Of a stretch of 37,131 bases of DNA, positions 1 to 9,976 are shown piece after piece. Every line of letters starts with the position of its first letter. The first letter of the stretch is position 1. Source of the stretch: Caulobacteraceae bacterium (GTDB lineage Bacteria > Pseudomonadota > Alphaproteobacteria > Caulobacterales > Caulobacteraceae); the NCBI GenBank assembly GCA_947478785.1, contig CANJXI010000034.1:1-37131 (forward strand), read 5' to 3'. The position numbers and the translations under genes were made by a program. The notes below the pieces were generated by a model. The model did no database searches. It saw only the letters and a program-made list of their open reading frames with translations, and was not told the DNA's origin.

Positions 1-109
1 CCGCGATCGTTTTCACGGCCTCGGCGATCGACCGGCCCTGACCGGTCAGCACATCAACCTGACGCAGCTTGCCGACGATCTCTTCCGGCTTGTGGTGCTT
101 CCTTGCCAT
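1..109 (-). CDS. IS3-family transposase OrfA, N-terminal part (cut by window edge)
   Basis: The frame starts with ATG at 109 on the minus strand and is open to base 1, giving about 36 residues that begin MARKHHKPEEIVGKLRQVDV. This is the typical opening of the small helix-turn-helix OrfA protein of IS3-family elements, which binds the inverted repeats and is fused to the DDE OrfB by programmed frameshifting in many members. Only the first part of the helix-turn-helix domain is visible, so the IS subgroup and whether the element is intact cannot be judged. The gene lies about 70 bases inside the proposed element end, as expected for an OrfA. Confidence 0.8.
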   Translation of the reverse strand, partial: MARKHHKPEEIVGKLRQVDVLTGQGRSIAEAVKTIA

Positions 110-180
110 CGTTCCATCCATCCAAAATGGTCCTCGGACCAACATAAGGGATGGATCACCTCAAGGGGCGCAGACCAGCA
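1..180 (-). mobile_element. End of an IS3-family insertion sequence (partial)
   Basis: The window opens inside an insertion sequence lying on the minus strand. Its first gene, a transposase OrfA, starts at 109, and the element's outer end must lie between it and the interrupted cheR. Two boundaries are possible. Read on the minus strand, a TG-starting end at 180 (TGCTGGTCTGCGCCCC) falls exactly where the conserved CheR FEVQR motif stops matching the family. A second TG-starting point is at 158, where TGATCC supplies the cheR stop codon. IS3-family ends begin with TG, so both fit. I favour 180 by inference. The other end and the target-site duplication lie outside the window. Confidence 0.7.
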
Positions 181-656
181 CGCTGCACCTCGAACTGGCT
201 GTAGAGGCCCGCCTGGGCCTTCTCCAGCCGCCGCTCGCACAGGTCCGCGCCATGGAGCTCGACACGGACGCCGGGCGGCGGCCGCTCGTCCAGCATCATC
301 GCCAGGGAGTAGATTTCCTGGCCCGCGCCGCAGGCCGCCGACCAGATGCGCAGGGTTCCGCCCGGCCGGCTCGCGGCCAGGTCCGCAAGGGTGTGGGAGG
401 CCAGCAGGTCGAAGGTCCCGGGATCGCGGAAGAAGGCGGTCTCGGCGGGCGACATGGCCTCGACCACCGCCCAGACCTGGCGATCCTCGCCACGGTCGCG
501 GACGGCCTGGACCAGCTCGTGCACCGAGGCGAATCCCTCGCGTCGGGCCACGGGCCCCAGGCGGTTTTCGAGCAGGTATTCCTTTTCGGCGTCGACCCGC
601 AGGCCCGCCTTCTCCGCGCAGAGCGCCGCCACATATTCGCGGTCGCGCGGCGTCAC
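156..656 (-). pseudogene. cheR: cheR chemotaxis methyltransferase, C-terminus lost to IS insertion
   Basis: CheR transfers methyl groups from SAM to glutamates of chemoreceptors. The 166-residue product begins MTPRDREYVAAL and holds the CheR N-terminal helical domain (about residues 5-70), the TAFFRD motif (73-78) and the SAM-binding WSAACGAGQE motif (105-114). It ends shortly after FEVQR (155-159), where intact CheR proteins of about 270-290 residues continue with the rest of the Rossmann fold. The stop is provided by sequence at the IS end. The GTG start at 656 overlaps the TGA of the upstream response regulator (GTGA), so it is translationally coupled. About 40% of the protein is missing, including the catalytic C-terminal half, so it is probably inactive unless the remainder survives beyond the IS. 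The family identification is firm. Confidence 0.85.
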
Positions 657-1018
657 AGGGCGCCCGCCATGGCCATCTTCGAGGCCACGATGTCCCCGTC
701 GAAGGGCTTCATGATGTATTCGTCGGCGCCGCCTTCGAGGGCTTCGCGGATTCGCTCCAGGTTGTTCTCCACCGAGCAGAAGACCACCCGCGGCTGATCG
801 CCGTCGGGCAGCAGGCGCACCTGGCGCAGGACCTCCAGGCCGCTGATACCGGGCATGTGCCAGTCGAGCAGGATGGCGTGCGGCATGGCGGTCGCGCACC
901 AGGCCAGCGCATCGGCGCCGTCGGCGGCCTCGGCGACCTCGAACCCGAGATTCTCCAGGATCCGCCGGGCCACCTTGCGGATGACTCGGCTGTCATCGAC
1001 GACGAGGCAGGTCTTCAC
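653..1018 (-). CDS. CheY-like single-domain response regulator
   Basis: A 121-residue receiver domain with no output domain. It shows the acidic pair D8-D9 (LVVDDS), the phosphoacceptor D52 in LLDWHMPG, S82 and the conserved K104 in MKPF, so all key receiver residues are present. The start is GTG at 1018. The gene sits 72 bases after chpT and overlaps the cheR start by four bases, which indicates one chpT - regulator - cheR operon on the minus strand. It could receive phosphate from ChpT or from a chemotaxis-type kinase and act by protein-protein contact; the partner cannot be read from sequence. Confidence in the family is high, and the pathway is inferred from context. Confidence 0.92.
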   Translation of the reverse strand: MKTCLVVDDSRVIRKVARRILENLGFEVAEAADGADALAWCATAMPHAILLDWHMPGISGLEVLRQVRLLPDGDQPRVVFCSVENNLERIREALEGGADEYIMKPFDGDIVASKMAMAGAL

Positions 1019-1090
1019 GCCGGCGCGCTCCCCCAGGGATTCCCGCCCCGTTGTGGCGCGCAGAGGGTTAAGGAGCCGTAGCGCACCGGA

Positions 1091-1759
1091 TCACGCCGGG
1101 ATCGTGGCCGCGAAGACGACCTTCTCGTCGCCCACGTCGGCGAAGATCCGCCCGCCCGCGTCGGTGACGAAGAGGTGGACGTAATAGGCCTGGACCCAGT
1201 GGCCGTGCAGCCCCTCGCCGGGTCCCTCGCCGCGCAGGCCGGCCAGCACCTCGGGCCGAAGGCGCGCGCGCGGGCCGGTCGCCTCGATGGCGATCGCCGT
1301 GGAGGCCGCCTCCTGGACCGCGCGCACGCGGGCGATCCCGCCGGTCGGCAGGGCGGCGCCGGCGATCTGGGCCAGGTTGAGCAGGGCGCGCGCGGCGGGC
1401 TTGTTCACCGAGGGGCTGTCGACCGCCCAGTCGAGTTCGGCGCGCACATGGCCGAAGACACCCTGGGCCAGTTTCTCGAGATCGCGCACATCGAAGCTCT
1501 CGGCCGAGGCCGAGGCGCCGAACGCCACGCGGCAGAAGGCCAGCTGGTCGGCAAGTTTGCGGGCCGAGGCGCCGATCAGGTTCATGGCGTCTTCGCGCAT
1601 GTCCTGGGCCGAGGGGTCCTCCAGAAGGTCCAGTCCGGAGACGATGGCGCTCGCCGGGCTGATGAAGTCGTGACACATCCGCGCGGCCAGGAAGGCGGCG
1701 AGCTCCGCGCAACGGACCACGGGCTTTTCGGCGGCGGCGGGCGCGGTGCTGTCGGTCAT
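1091..1759 (-). CDS. chpT: ChpT histidine phosphotransferase
   Basis: ChpT shuttles phosphate from the hybrid kinase CckA to CtrA and CpdR, the master cell-cycle regulators of Caulobacter and relatives. The 222-residue product has the hallmark ARMCHDFISPASAIVSGLDL motif with phosphoacceptor H30, followed by a well-conserved segment (LLEDPSAQDM, residues 45-54). Its C-terminal part is a degenerate Bergerat-type fold (for example GPRARLRPEVLAGL) that binds receivers rather than ATP. The start is ATG at 1759; a longer open frame upstream reads through the divergent promoter region and is rejected. It is the first gene of a minus-strand operon with a receiver protein and cheR. Length and motif order match known ChpT closely. 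Confidence 0.94.
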   Translation of the reverse strand: MTDSTAPAAAEKPVVRCAELAAFLAARMCHDFISPASAIVSGLDLLEDPSAQDMREDAMNLIGASARKLADQLAFCRVAFGASASAESFDVRDLEKLAQGVFGHVRAELDWAVDSPSVNKPAARALLNLAQIAGAALPTGGIARVRAVQEAASTAIAIEATGPRARLRPEVLAGLRGEGPGEGLHGHWVQAYYVHLFVTDAGGRIFADVGDEKVVFAATIPA

Positions 1760-1844
1760 GGCGTGACCTTGCGGTGATTTGGCCGTTTTGGAAAACCGCC
1801 GCGGGGGGACAGATCCGCCGGGCGTCCCGCCGCGGCCCTTGTTT

Positions 1845-1867
1845 TTGCGAATAGCTCGCATTAGCAA
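1845..1867. promoter_or_regulatory. Fur/Irr-like iron box candidate in the chpT-PepSY intergenic region
   Basis: A 23-base imperfect palindrome with arms TTGCGAAT and ATTAGCAA lies 28 bases before the PepSY ATG. It has the same overall form (TTG...AAT...ATT...GCAA) as the site at 6338-6360 before the siderophore receptor, and both flank one iron-uptake block. Assignment to Fur or Irr is inference. It could instead belong to the chpT promoter, which shares this region. Confidence 0.45.
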
Positions 1868-1895
1868 GATACACCATCGCCACACCGGACGCACA

Positions 1896-3032
1896 ATGAC
1901 CCACTCACCCCTCGCCCGCCTGCGCCGCATCTGGCTCGACATGCATCTGTGGCTGGGCGTGGGGCTGATGGTGGCGCTGATCCCGCTCAGCGTGTCGGGC
2001 TCGATCCTGGTCTGGCACGACGCGCTGGACCACGCGCTCTACGCCAGCCGCTACGCGGTCTCCGGCCCCGCGGCGACCCAGCCGCTGACGGCCTACGCCG
2101 CGGCGGCCGAGCAGGGATTCGCGGGACGCGCCAAGCTCACCCAGATCCGCCTGCCGCAGAAGGCCGGCGACCCCGTGGTGGCCATGGGCCGTATCGACGG
2201 CCCTCCGGGCGCCGGGGGACGGCCGCGCACCTACAACGTCTGGATCGATCCGCCGACCGCCAGGGTCCTGGCCGGCGCCGAGGTCGCCAGGACCTTCACC
2301 ATGGTGGTCCACCAGCTGCACGGCAACCTGCTGGTCCCGGGGGTCGGCCGCAAGGTCGTGGGGTGGCTGGGCTGGGCGATGTTCGTCTCCAGCGCCACGG
2401 GCCTGTGGCTGTGGTGGCCGCGGCACGCCGGGTTCCTGAAGGGGCTGCGCTGGCGGCGCGGCGCCTCGACCCTCTTCAACCTGCACCACATGATCGGCTT
2501 CTGGATCTGCCTGCCGCTGGCGGCCCTGTCGCTGACCGGCGTCTACATCGCCTTTCCGCAGACCAGCCACGCCCTGTTCGGTGTTCCCGCACCGGCCGCC
2601 AGGCCAGGCGGCCCTGGCCGCTTCGCCCCGCCGCTGGCGCATCCCGCGACGAGCCTGGAGGCCGCCGTCGCGGCGGCTCTGGCGGACAGGCCGGGGACGA
2701 CGGTCGCGGTCGTCAACATCCCCACCCGCGACAGGACGCCGGCTTGGCGAATCCAGCTCGCGGCCACCGGCGCCAAGGAGCCGGTCACCGTCCAGGTGGT
2801 GGACGCCACCGGCCAGGTGAAGGCCGGCCGGCGCGATGCGGGTCCCGGCGGCGAGGGCGGGCCGGATCCGTTGTCGCGCTGGATGCGCCGCGTCCACGAC
2901 GGCGGCGACATGGGGATCGTCTGGCAGACGGTGATCTTCGCCGCCGGGATCGCACCCGCCGTCCTCGGGATCACCGGCCTGGTCATGTGGCTCCGCCGCC
3001 GCGCCCGCAAACGCGCCGTCCGCCACGCATGA
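1896..3032 (+). CDS. PepSY-associated TM protein, iron-uptake type inner-membrane reductase candidate
   Basis: A 378-residue inner-membrane protein of the PepSY-TM family. Membrane segments are visible at about residues 17-41, 150-172, 195-215 and 345-368, with a large periplasmic stretch carrying PepSY-like sequence between the first two and another between the third and fourth. The histidine-bearing helices (DMHLWLGVG, VHQLHGNLL, NLHHMIGFW) resemble the haem- or metal-ligating positions of this family. Members often lie beside siderophore receptors and are thought to reduce or release iron in the periplasm; that role here is inference. ATG at 1896 is chosen because it directly precedes the first membrane helix. 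The stop is three bases from the convergent piuC stop, and a Fur-like box lies upstream. Confidence 0.88.
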   Translation: MTHSPLARLRRIWLDMHLWLGVGLMVALIPLSVSGSILVWHDALDHALYASRYAVSGPAATQPLTAYAAAAEQGFAGRAKLTQIRLPQKAGDPVVAMGRIDGPPGAGGRPRTYNVWIDPPTARVLAGAEVARTFTMVVHQLHGNLLVPGVGRKVVGWLGWAMFVSSATGLWLWWPRHAGFLKGLRWRRGASTLFNLHHMIGFWICLPLAALSLTGVYIAFPQTSHALFGVPAPAARPGGPGRFAPPLAHPATSLEAAVAAALADRPGTTVAVVNIPTRDRTPAWRIQLAATGAKEPVTVQVVDATGQVKAGRRDAGPGGEGGPDPLSRWMRRVHDGGDMGIVWQTVIFAAGIAPAVLGITGLVMWLRRRARKRAVRHA

Positions 3033-3035
3033 CTG

Positions 3036-3713
3036 TCAGACCTCCGCCCACATCCTGAGCAGGTTGTTGTAGGTCCCGGCCAGGCTGACTACGTCGGGAT
3101 CGGTCTGGCCGACATTCACGGTGAGCGCCTGGATGGCGTTGTCGAGGTTCCACAGAAGGGTGCGCTGTTCGTCCGACCGGACCATCGACTGGGCCCAGAA
3201 GAACGCCGCCCAGCGCGAACCGCGCGTGATCGGCGCCACCCGGTGCAGGCTGGAGGCCGGATAGAGGATCATGTCGCCGGCGGGCAGCTTCACCGCGTGC
3301 TCGCCATAGGCGTCCTCGACGATCAGTTCGCCGCCGTCGTATTCGTCCGGATCGGTGAGGAACAGCGTGGCCGACAGGTCGGTGCGGAAGCGCACCGGGC
3401 CCGCGAACCGGATGGCGTTGTCCACGTGGGTGTCGAAGGCCATGCCCGCGTCGTAGCGGTTGAACAACGGCGGGAAGACCCTGAGCGGCAGGGCGGCCGA
3501 GACGAAGGCCGGGTTGCGGCCGAGCGCGCCCAGGATCAGGTCGCCCAGCTCGCGTGCGGCGGGCGCGTCTCCGGGAACCTGCAGGTTTCGCTTGGCCTGG
3601 GCGGACTGCTGTCCGGCGGTGACCTTGCCGTCCACCCAGTGCTGGTCGGCCAAGAGCCGGCGGCAATGGGCCACCTGGTCGGGCGTCAGGACGGTCTCGA
3701 CGTGCAGCAGCAT
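3036..3713 (-). CDS. piuC: PiuC/YbiX-type Fe(II)/2-oxoglutarate PKHD hydroxylase
   Basis: A 225-residue member of the YbiX/PiuC family, matching the usual length. The double-stranded beta-helix carries the iron triad H96-x-D98 (DTHVD) and H157 (SSLHRVAP), with R167 placed to bind 2-oxoglutarate. These proteins are encoded beside Fiu-type catecholate siderophore receptors and are iron-repressed; the natural substrate is not settled. It lies 70 bases downstream of the Fiu-like receptor on the same strand, so it is probably co-transcribed with it, with an intervening hairpin at 3726-3752. It is convergent with the PepSY gene, three bases apart. The ATG start at 3713 gives the normal family N-terminus ([14 protein letters not shown]). 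Confidence 0.93.
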   Translation of the reverse strand: MLLHVETVLTPDQVAHCRRLLADQHWVDGKVTAGQQSAQAKRNLQVPGDAPAARELGDLILGALGRNPAFVSAALPLRVFPPLFNRYDAGMAFDTHVDNAIRFAGPVRFRTDLSATLFLTDPDEYDGGELIVEDAYGEHAVKLPAGDMILYPASSLHRVAPITRGSRWAAFFWAQSMVRSDEQRTLLWNLDNAIQALTVNVGQTDPDVVSLAGTYNNLLRMWAEV

Positions 3714-3725
3714 GGAAACGACCTA

Positions 3726-3752
3726 GACCGGAATCCGGGTCGCATGAACCGG
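3726..3752 (-). other. Hairpin between the siderophore receptor and piuC
   Basis: The arms GACCGGAATCCGGGT and ACCGGATTCCGGGTC form an almost perfect inverted repeat in the 70-base gap. No T-run follows on the minus strand, so a classical terminator is unlikely. It may be a processing or mRNA-stability stem that sets relative levels of receptor and hydroxylase. The structure is seen directly; the role is inference. Confidence 0.5.
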
Positions 3753-3783
3753 ATTCCGGGTCCCGGGGAGGAACTCGGCTAAC

Positions 3784-6276
3784 CTAGAACGTCGCGCCGA
3801 CCGAAACGATCACCGTGCGCCCGGGCGCGGGCGTGCCGCGGTTGCCGAACACCGAGGTGTAATTCAGCCGGTTGGTGATGTTGTAGACGTTCAAGCCCAC
3901 CCGATAGGCCCCGAACTTGTAGGCGGCGAAGGCGTCGAGGGTCAGGTTGTGGGGCGCACGCGCGATGTTCGTCGGCGTCAGGGTCGAGCGGTCGGCGTAG
4001 CTGTTGCTGCGGGTCGTGTAGCGCAGGTTCAGCTTGCTTTGGTAGATCACGTCGCCGCCGAGCGACAGTCCGTCGATCCACTGCGACAGATCGTAATTCG
4101 TGTAGAGCGAGGCGGCGTGCTTGGGCACGAAGATCACCGGGCTGCCCTCGATGAAGGTGTTGTGCAGCGGCGTGCCGGCCGGCGTGCCCACCGGGCAGAC
4201 GACGCCGGTCGGCGTGCCGGTCGGCGGGTTTGGGGCGGCCACGCAGTTGGTGAACGATTCCGTGGTCTTGGAGTCCAGGTAGGTATAGCCGGCGCTGAGC
4301 GTCCAGGCGTCGGTCACCTTGCCGGTGAGGCCCAGTTCGATACCCTTCACCCGCTGCTTTTCGCCGGACTGGGCGAGCAGGAGGCCCGACCCTGACGGAT
4401 CGACCTGCAGGGCGTTGCCCTTCTTGACGTCGAACAGTGAGGCGGTGGCCGACAGGCGGGTGCCGGGGATGCCCACCTTGGCGCCGGCCTCCCAGATCCG
4501 GCTGGTCTCCGGCTTCAGGTCCTTGGACGTGATCACCGCCGTGCCGGTGTTGGCGATGGAGGTGCCCTGCGGGGTCTCCGATCGGCCCCAGGAGACGTAG
4601 TATGTCTGGCTGTCGTTGGGCTCGAACACCCCGCTGAGCCGGGGATTCTTCAGTGTCGACTTGGCCTTCACCGTGGGCGACGCGACACCGTTGTAGAGGG
4701 TGTTGTCCAGGCTGGCCCTGTAGCGGTCCAGCCGCATGCTGCCGATCACCGAGACGGCCTCGGTGAGCCACAGCCGGTCGGTGAACAGCAGGCCCGTGTC
4801 GGTGCTTTCGCCGCGGCTCTTGTAGACCCCCGTGCCGGCGACGTTGGTGGTGACCGGCGCGCCGCCCAGGACGTTGGAGGTGCAGTTGCCGGTGGCCGGG
4901 CAGGTCAGGTTCTGGCCGGGAACGCCGCGGAACAGGGTGTAGCCGGCCGGGAAGCCGTAGTTGGGATTGACGAAGAACTTCGGCACGAGCGGCCGGGTCG
5001 CGATGCCGGGCGGCAGGGTGTAGGCCAGATACAGCTTGTCGTTGACCTGCCGCGACACGTCGATGCCGAAGATCGCCTGGTTCTTCAGGCCGCCGACGTC
5101 GTATTCGACCTTCAGGGTGGTGATGTTCTGCAAGCCCCAGACGTCGGAGTCGTAGGGGCTAGAGCCGCCGATGCCGCCGGCGGGTTCGGTCGCCGGGTTG
5201 CCGTCGAACAGGGCGGTGACGCAGGCAGCGGCGCAGTTGTCCAGGGTGGAATACTGGAAGTAGCGCGAATAGAGGCCGTAGCGGGTGTCCGAATTGACCA
5301 CCACCTTGTCGTTGAAGACATGCTTGAACCGCGCGGTGAAGATGTCGGCGTTGCCGCGGTCGAGGTCGTTTGCGTAGCCGGTGAAGGTCGAACGCTCGAC
5401 GCCCACGTCATATTCGCTGACCGGCAGGCCGATCACGGAGCCGGGACGCGGGACGATGATGATGCCGTAGTCGGGACGGCCCTTCCAATGCTGGTGCACA
5501 TAGTTGAGCAGGAACTGGGTGTCGGTCTCCAGGCCGAAGCCCGCCGACACCGCGGCACCCCACTTCTTGCTGTAGATCAGGTCGCGGTCGACAACCTTGT
5601 TGTCGTTCCACATCAGGTTCAGGCGCACCGCCGAGGTGTCGTTGAACTGGTGGTTCACGTCCGCCAGCGCGCGCTTGTAGGAGCCGTTGCCGAGATAACC
5701 GTCGATGCTGGCGAAATCGCGCAGCTTGGGGGCCTTGGAGATGGTGTTGATGGCGCCGCCGGTGGTGCCCCGGCCGAACATGGCGCCCGACGGGCCCTTC
5801 AGGACCTGGACCTCCTCATAGGCGAAGCTGTCGCGGCTGTATGAGCCGAAGTCGCGCAGGCCGTCGACATAGATGTCGTCCTTGGCTTCGAAGCCCCGGA
5901 TCTTGAACTGGTCGCCGTTGAGCTGCCCGCCCTCGCCGATGGAGATGGTGATGCCGGGCACGTTGCGCAGCGCCTGCTCGAGGCTGGTGACGCCTTGGGC
6001 CTTGAGTTGGGAGGAATCGATCACGGTGATCGCCTGCGGGGTGTCCTGCACCGTGGCCGGCATGACCGACAGGCCGGTGTCGCGGTCTAGCGGCTGGCCG
6101 CGGCCCACCACATCGACCCGGGAAAGTTCCGAGCCCGCGTCAAATGCGGCCTCCGACGCGGCTGCCGACGCATGGGCCGCGCCGGCCAGGCTGGCGGTGG
6201 CCATGATGACTGCCCCCGAGACGAAACGCGCCGCTCGCGCCTTCCGGTATCCGATCACTCCACCCGCCCCGCTCAT
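3784..6276 (-). CDS. fiu: TonB-dependent catecholate siderophore receptor, Fiu type
   Basis: An 830-residue outer-membrane receptor. It has an extended N-terminal export signal (hydrophobic core about residues 18-38), a plug domain at about 60-200 with the family motifs VKLKGPSGAMFGR-like (VLKGPSGAMFGRG) and TTGGAINTISK, then a 22-strand barrel ending in a terminal phenylalanine (SVGATF). The plug opening (DTPQAITVID) is typical of siderophore receptors such as Fiu. Adjacent piuC and PepSY genes support uptake of ferric catecholates or their breakdown products. A Fur/Irr-like box at 6338-6360 lies about 62 bases upstream. The exact ligand cannot be told from sequence. The gene diverges from the hybrid kinase at 6477. 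Confidence 0.93.
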   Translation of the reverse strand: MSGAGGVIGYRKARAARFVSGAVIMATASLAGAAHASAAASEAAFDAGSELSRVDVVGRGQPLDRDTGLSVMPATVQDTPQAITVIDSSQLKAQGVTSLEQALRNVPGITISIGEGGQLNGDQFKIRGFEAKDDIYVDGLRDFGSYSRDSFAYEEVQVLKGPSGAMFGRGTTGGAINTISKAPKLRDFASIDGYLGNGSYKRALADVNHQFNDTSAVRLNLMWNDNKVVDRDLIYSKKWGAAVSAGFGLETDTQFLLNYVHQHWKGRPDYGIIIVPRPGSVIGLPVSEYDVGVERSTFTGYANDLDRGNADIFTARFKHVFNDKVVVNSDTRYGLYSRYFQYSTLDNCAAACVTALFDGNPATEPAGGIGGSSPYDSDVWGLQNITTLKVEYDVGGLKNQAIFGIDVSRQVNDKLYLAYTLPPGIATRPLVPKFFVNPNYGFPAGYTLFRGVPGQNLTCPATGNCTSNVLGGAPVTTNVAGTGVYKSRGESTDTGLLFTDRLWLTEAVSVIGSMRLDRYRASLDNTLYNGVASPTVKAKSTLKNPRLSGVFEPNDSQTYYVSWGRSETPQGTSIANTGTAVITSKDLKPETSRIWEAGAKVGIPGTRLSATASLFDVKKGNALQVDPSGSGLLLAQSGEKQRVKGIELGLTGKVTDAWTLSAGYTYLDSKTTESFTNCVAAPNPPTGTPTGVVCPVGTPAGTPLHNTFIEGSPVIFVPKHAASLYTNYDLSQWIDGLSLGGDVIYQSKLNLRYTTRSNSYADRSTLTPTNIARAPHNLTLDAFAAYKFGAYRVGLNVYNITNRLNYTSVFGNRGTPAPGRTVIVSVGATF

Positions 6277-6337
6277 GCCACTCTACCCCAGTTCCCAAAT
6301 TGTGATTGCGACGCGTTCTTAACTAGGGTGCGACAAC

Positions 6338-6360
6338 TTGGCAATGAGAATGATTTGCAA
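6338..6360 (-). promoter_or_regulatory. Fur/Irr-like iron box upstream of the siderophore receptor
   Basis: A 23-base near-palindrome bounded by TTG and CAA with core AATGAGAATGATT, which closely follows the classical Fur 7-1-7 pattern. It lies about 62 bases before the receptor start, where a promoter would be expected. Motif and context agree well; whether Fur or Irr binds is inference. Confidence 0.62.
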
Positions 6361-6476
6361 CAACGAGAGAGACGCCTTCGTCCGACCCGCCCCCGGCGCG
6401 CGGCGGAGGATCGATATGGGGCACACCTTGCGTTTACGCCTTTGGGGTTAGCTACGAGGCGGTACTGGGGGACCTC

Positions 6477-8819
<2,343 letters not shown>

Positions 8820-8976
8820 TGAACGGTTGCGGGCGTGAAACACCCGGCCGCTTGGAATGGTTTGCCGGGCGATGCTAACTTACGGCCCGTGGCTCGGGGT
8901 TCGAGCGCCCCCTGTCAGCGCCGGTTCATGGCGCTGTGGGTAGGAGCACCTCGGCATGCGTCCGTCAGGAGTACCG

Positions 8977-9378
8977 ATGAAGTTCGTATCCATGCTCGCC
9001 GCGGCCGCCGCGGCAACCGCCTTCATGGCCGCCGCCGCCACGGCCTCGCTGGCCCAGGTTCCGGCCCCGGCCGCGCCCCCGGAGCCGCCCGGGGAGTTCG
9101 CCGTCTGCACCGCCTGCCACGAGACCATCGCCAGCGCCGGCCATTCCCTTGGGCCCAACCTGTCGGGTGTCGGCGGCCGCAAGGCGGGATCGCTTCCCGA
9201 CTACGAATATTCGGACGCCATGAAGGCGGCGGACCGGACCTGGGACGCGGCCACGCTGCAGGCCTTTGTCCTCGACCCGGCCAAGGCCGTGCCCGGCAAC
9301 AAGATGGACTATGCGGGAACCGGCAACGCCGACACGGCCAAGGCGATCGCCGACTACCTGCTGACCCTGAAAAATTGA
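8977..9378 (+). CDS. Class I c-type cytochrome (cytochrome c2/c552-like)
   Basis: A 133-residue exported monohaem cytochrome. A signal peptide occupies about residues 1-26 (cleavage near ASLAQ), followed by a Pro/Ala linker, the haem site C44-T-A-C47-H48 and a likely axial methionine M110 in GNKMDYAG. That spacing fits small periplasmic electron carriers of the cytochrome c2 type. ATG at 8977 is preferred because AGGAG precedes it with good spacing; an ATG 21 bases earlier lacks this. It is followed by a class II cytochrome and a diheme cytochrome on the same strand, suggesting a periplasmic electron-transfer cluster. Electron donor and acceptor are not apparent. Confidence 0.9.
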   Translation: MKFVSMLAAAAAATAFMAAAATASLAQVPAPAAPPEPPGEFAVCTACHETIASAGHSLGPNLSGVGGRKAGSLPDYEYSDAMKAADRTWDAATLQAFVLDPAKAVPGNKMDYAGTGNADTAKAIADYLLTLKN

Positions 9379-9463
9379 GCCACTTGTCGGCCAGCCGACG
9401 CCACGATAGCCCTGGAACAGGCGGACAATCGCCCTTCTGGCGCACCAGACCCCGGAGCCCTAC

Positions 9464-9922
9464 ATGAGCCGTTTTCGAACCGTCGCCTGGATCGTCGCCG
9501 CGGGCCTGGGCCTCGCCCTGGGAATCGCCTCAGCCGCCGCCTCGGCCGGCAGCCCGGTTGAAGCGCGGCAGGCGGCCATGAAGGAACTCGGCCTGAGCAT
9601 GAAGGGCGCGGGCGCCTACATGGCCCCCGACGCGGCCTACGACGCCGCCAAGGTGAAGGCGCTGATGGACACGATGGCGGCCGACGCCAAGAAGCTGAAA
9701 AACCTGTTCCCGGCCGATTCCGCGAGCGATCCGAAGACCGCCGCCGATCCGAAGGTCTGGCAGGACAAGGCCGACTTCAACAAGCACCTGGCCGCCCTGG
9801 GCGCCGCCGCCGCGGCGGCCGCCAAGGCCAAGGACACCGATGCGTTCAAGCCGGCGTTCAAGGCGGTGGGCGAGACCTGCAAGGCCTGCCACGACGTCTA
9901 TCGCATGAAGAAGAAGACCTGA
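9464..9922 (+). CDS. Class II cytochrome c' family protein
   Basis: A 152-residue exported protein with a signal peptide (about residues 1-28) and a predicted four-helix bundle rich in alanine and lysine. The haem site C139-K-A-C142-H143 lies at the extreme C-terminus, the defining layout of class II cytochromes c'. Members bind NO or CO, or act as electron carriers when a methionine near the N-terminus ligates haem; M39 in RQAAMKEL may be such a residue. It lies 85 bases after the class I cytochrome and 54 before the diheme cytochrome. A palindrome overlapping its stop codon (9916-9936) could form a hairpin. Confidence 0.9.
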   Translation: MSRFRTVAWIVAAGLGLALGIASAAASAGSPVEARQAAMKELGLSMKGAGAYMAPDAAYDAAKVKALMDTMAADAKKLKNLFPADSASDPKTAADPKVWQDKADFNKHLAALGAAAAAAAKAKDTDAFKPAFKAVGETCKACHDVYRMKKKT

Positions 9923-9936
9923 GCCTAGGCCAGGTC
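9916..9936 (+). other. Hairpin overlapping the cytochrome c' stop codon
   Basis: GACCTG and CAGGTC flank the self-complementary GCCTAGGC, so a stem of about ten pairs can form right over the TGA stop. No T-run follows, so it is at best a weak or Rho-assisted terminator, or an mRNA-stability element between two cytochrome genes. Confidence 0.4.
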
Positions 9937-9976
9937 GGACTCGCTCGCGGTCATTGGTTGTCGGGGGAGACTGGCG

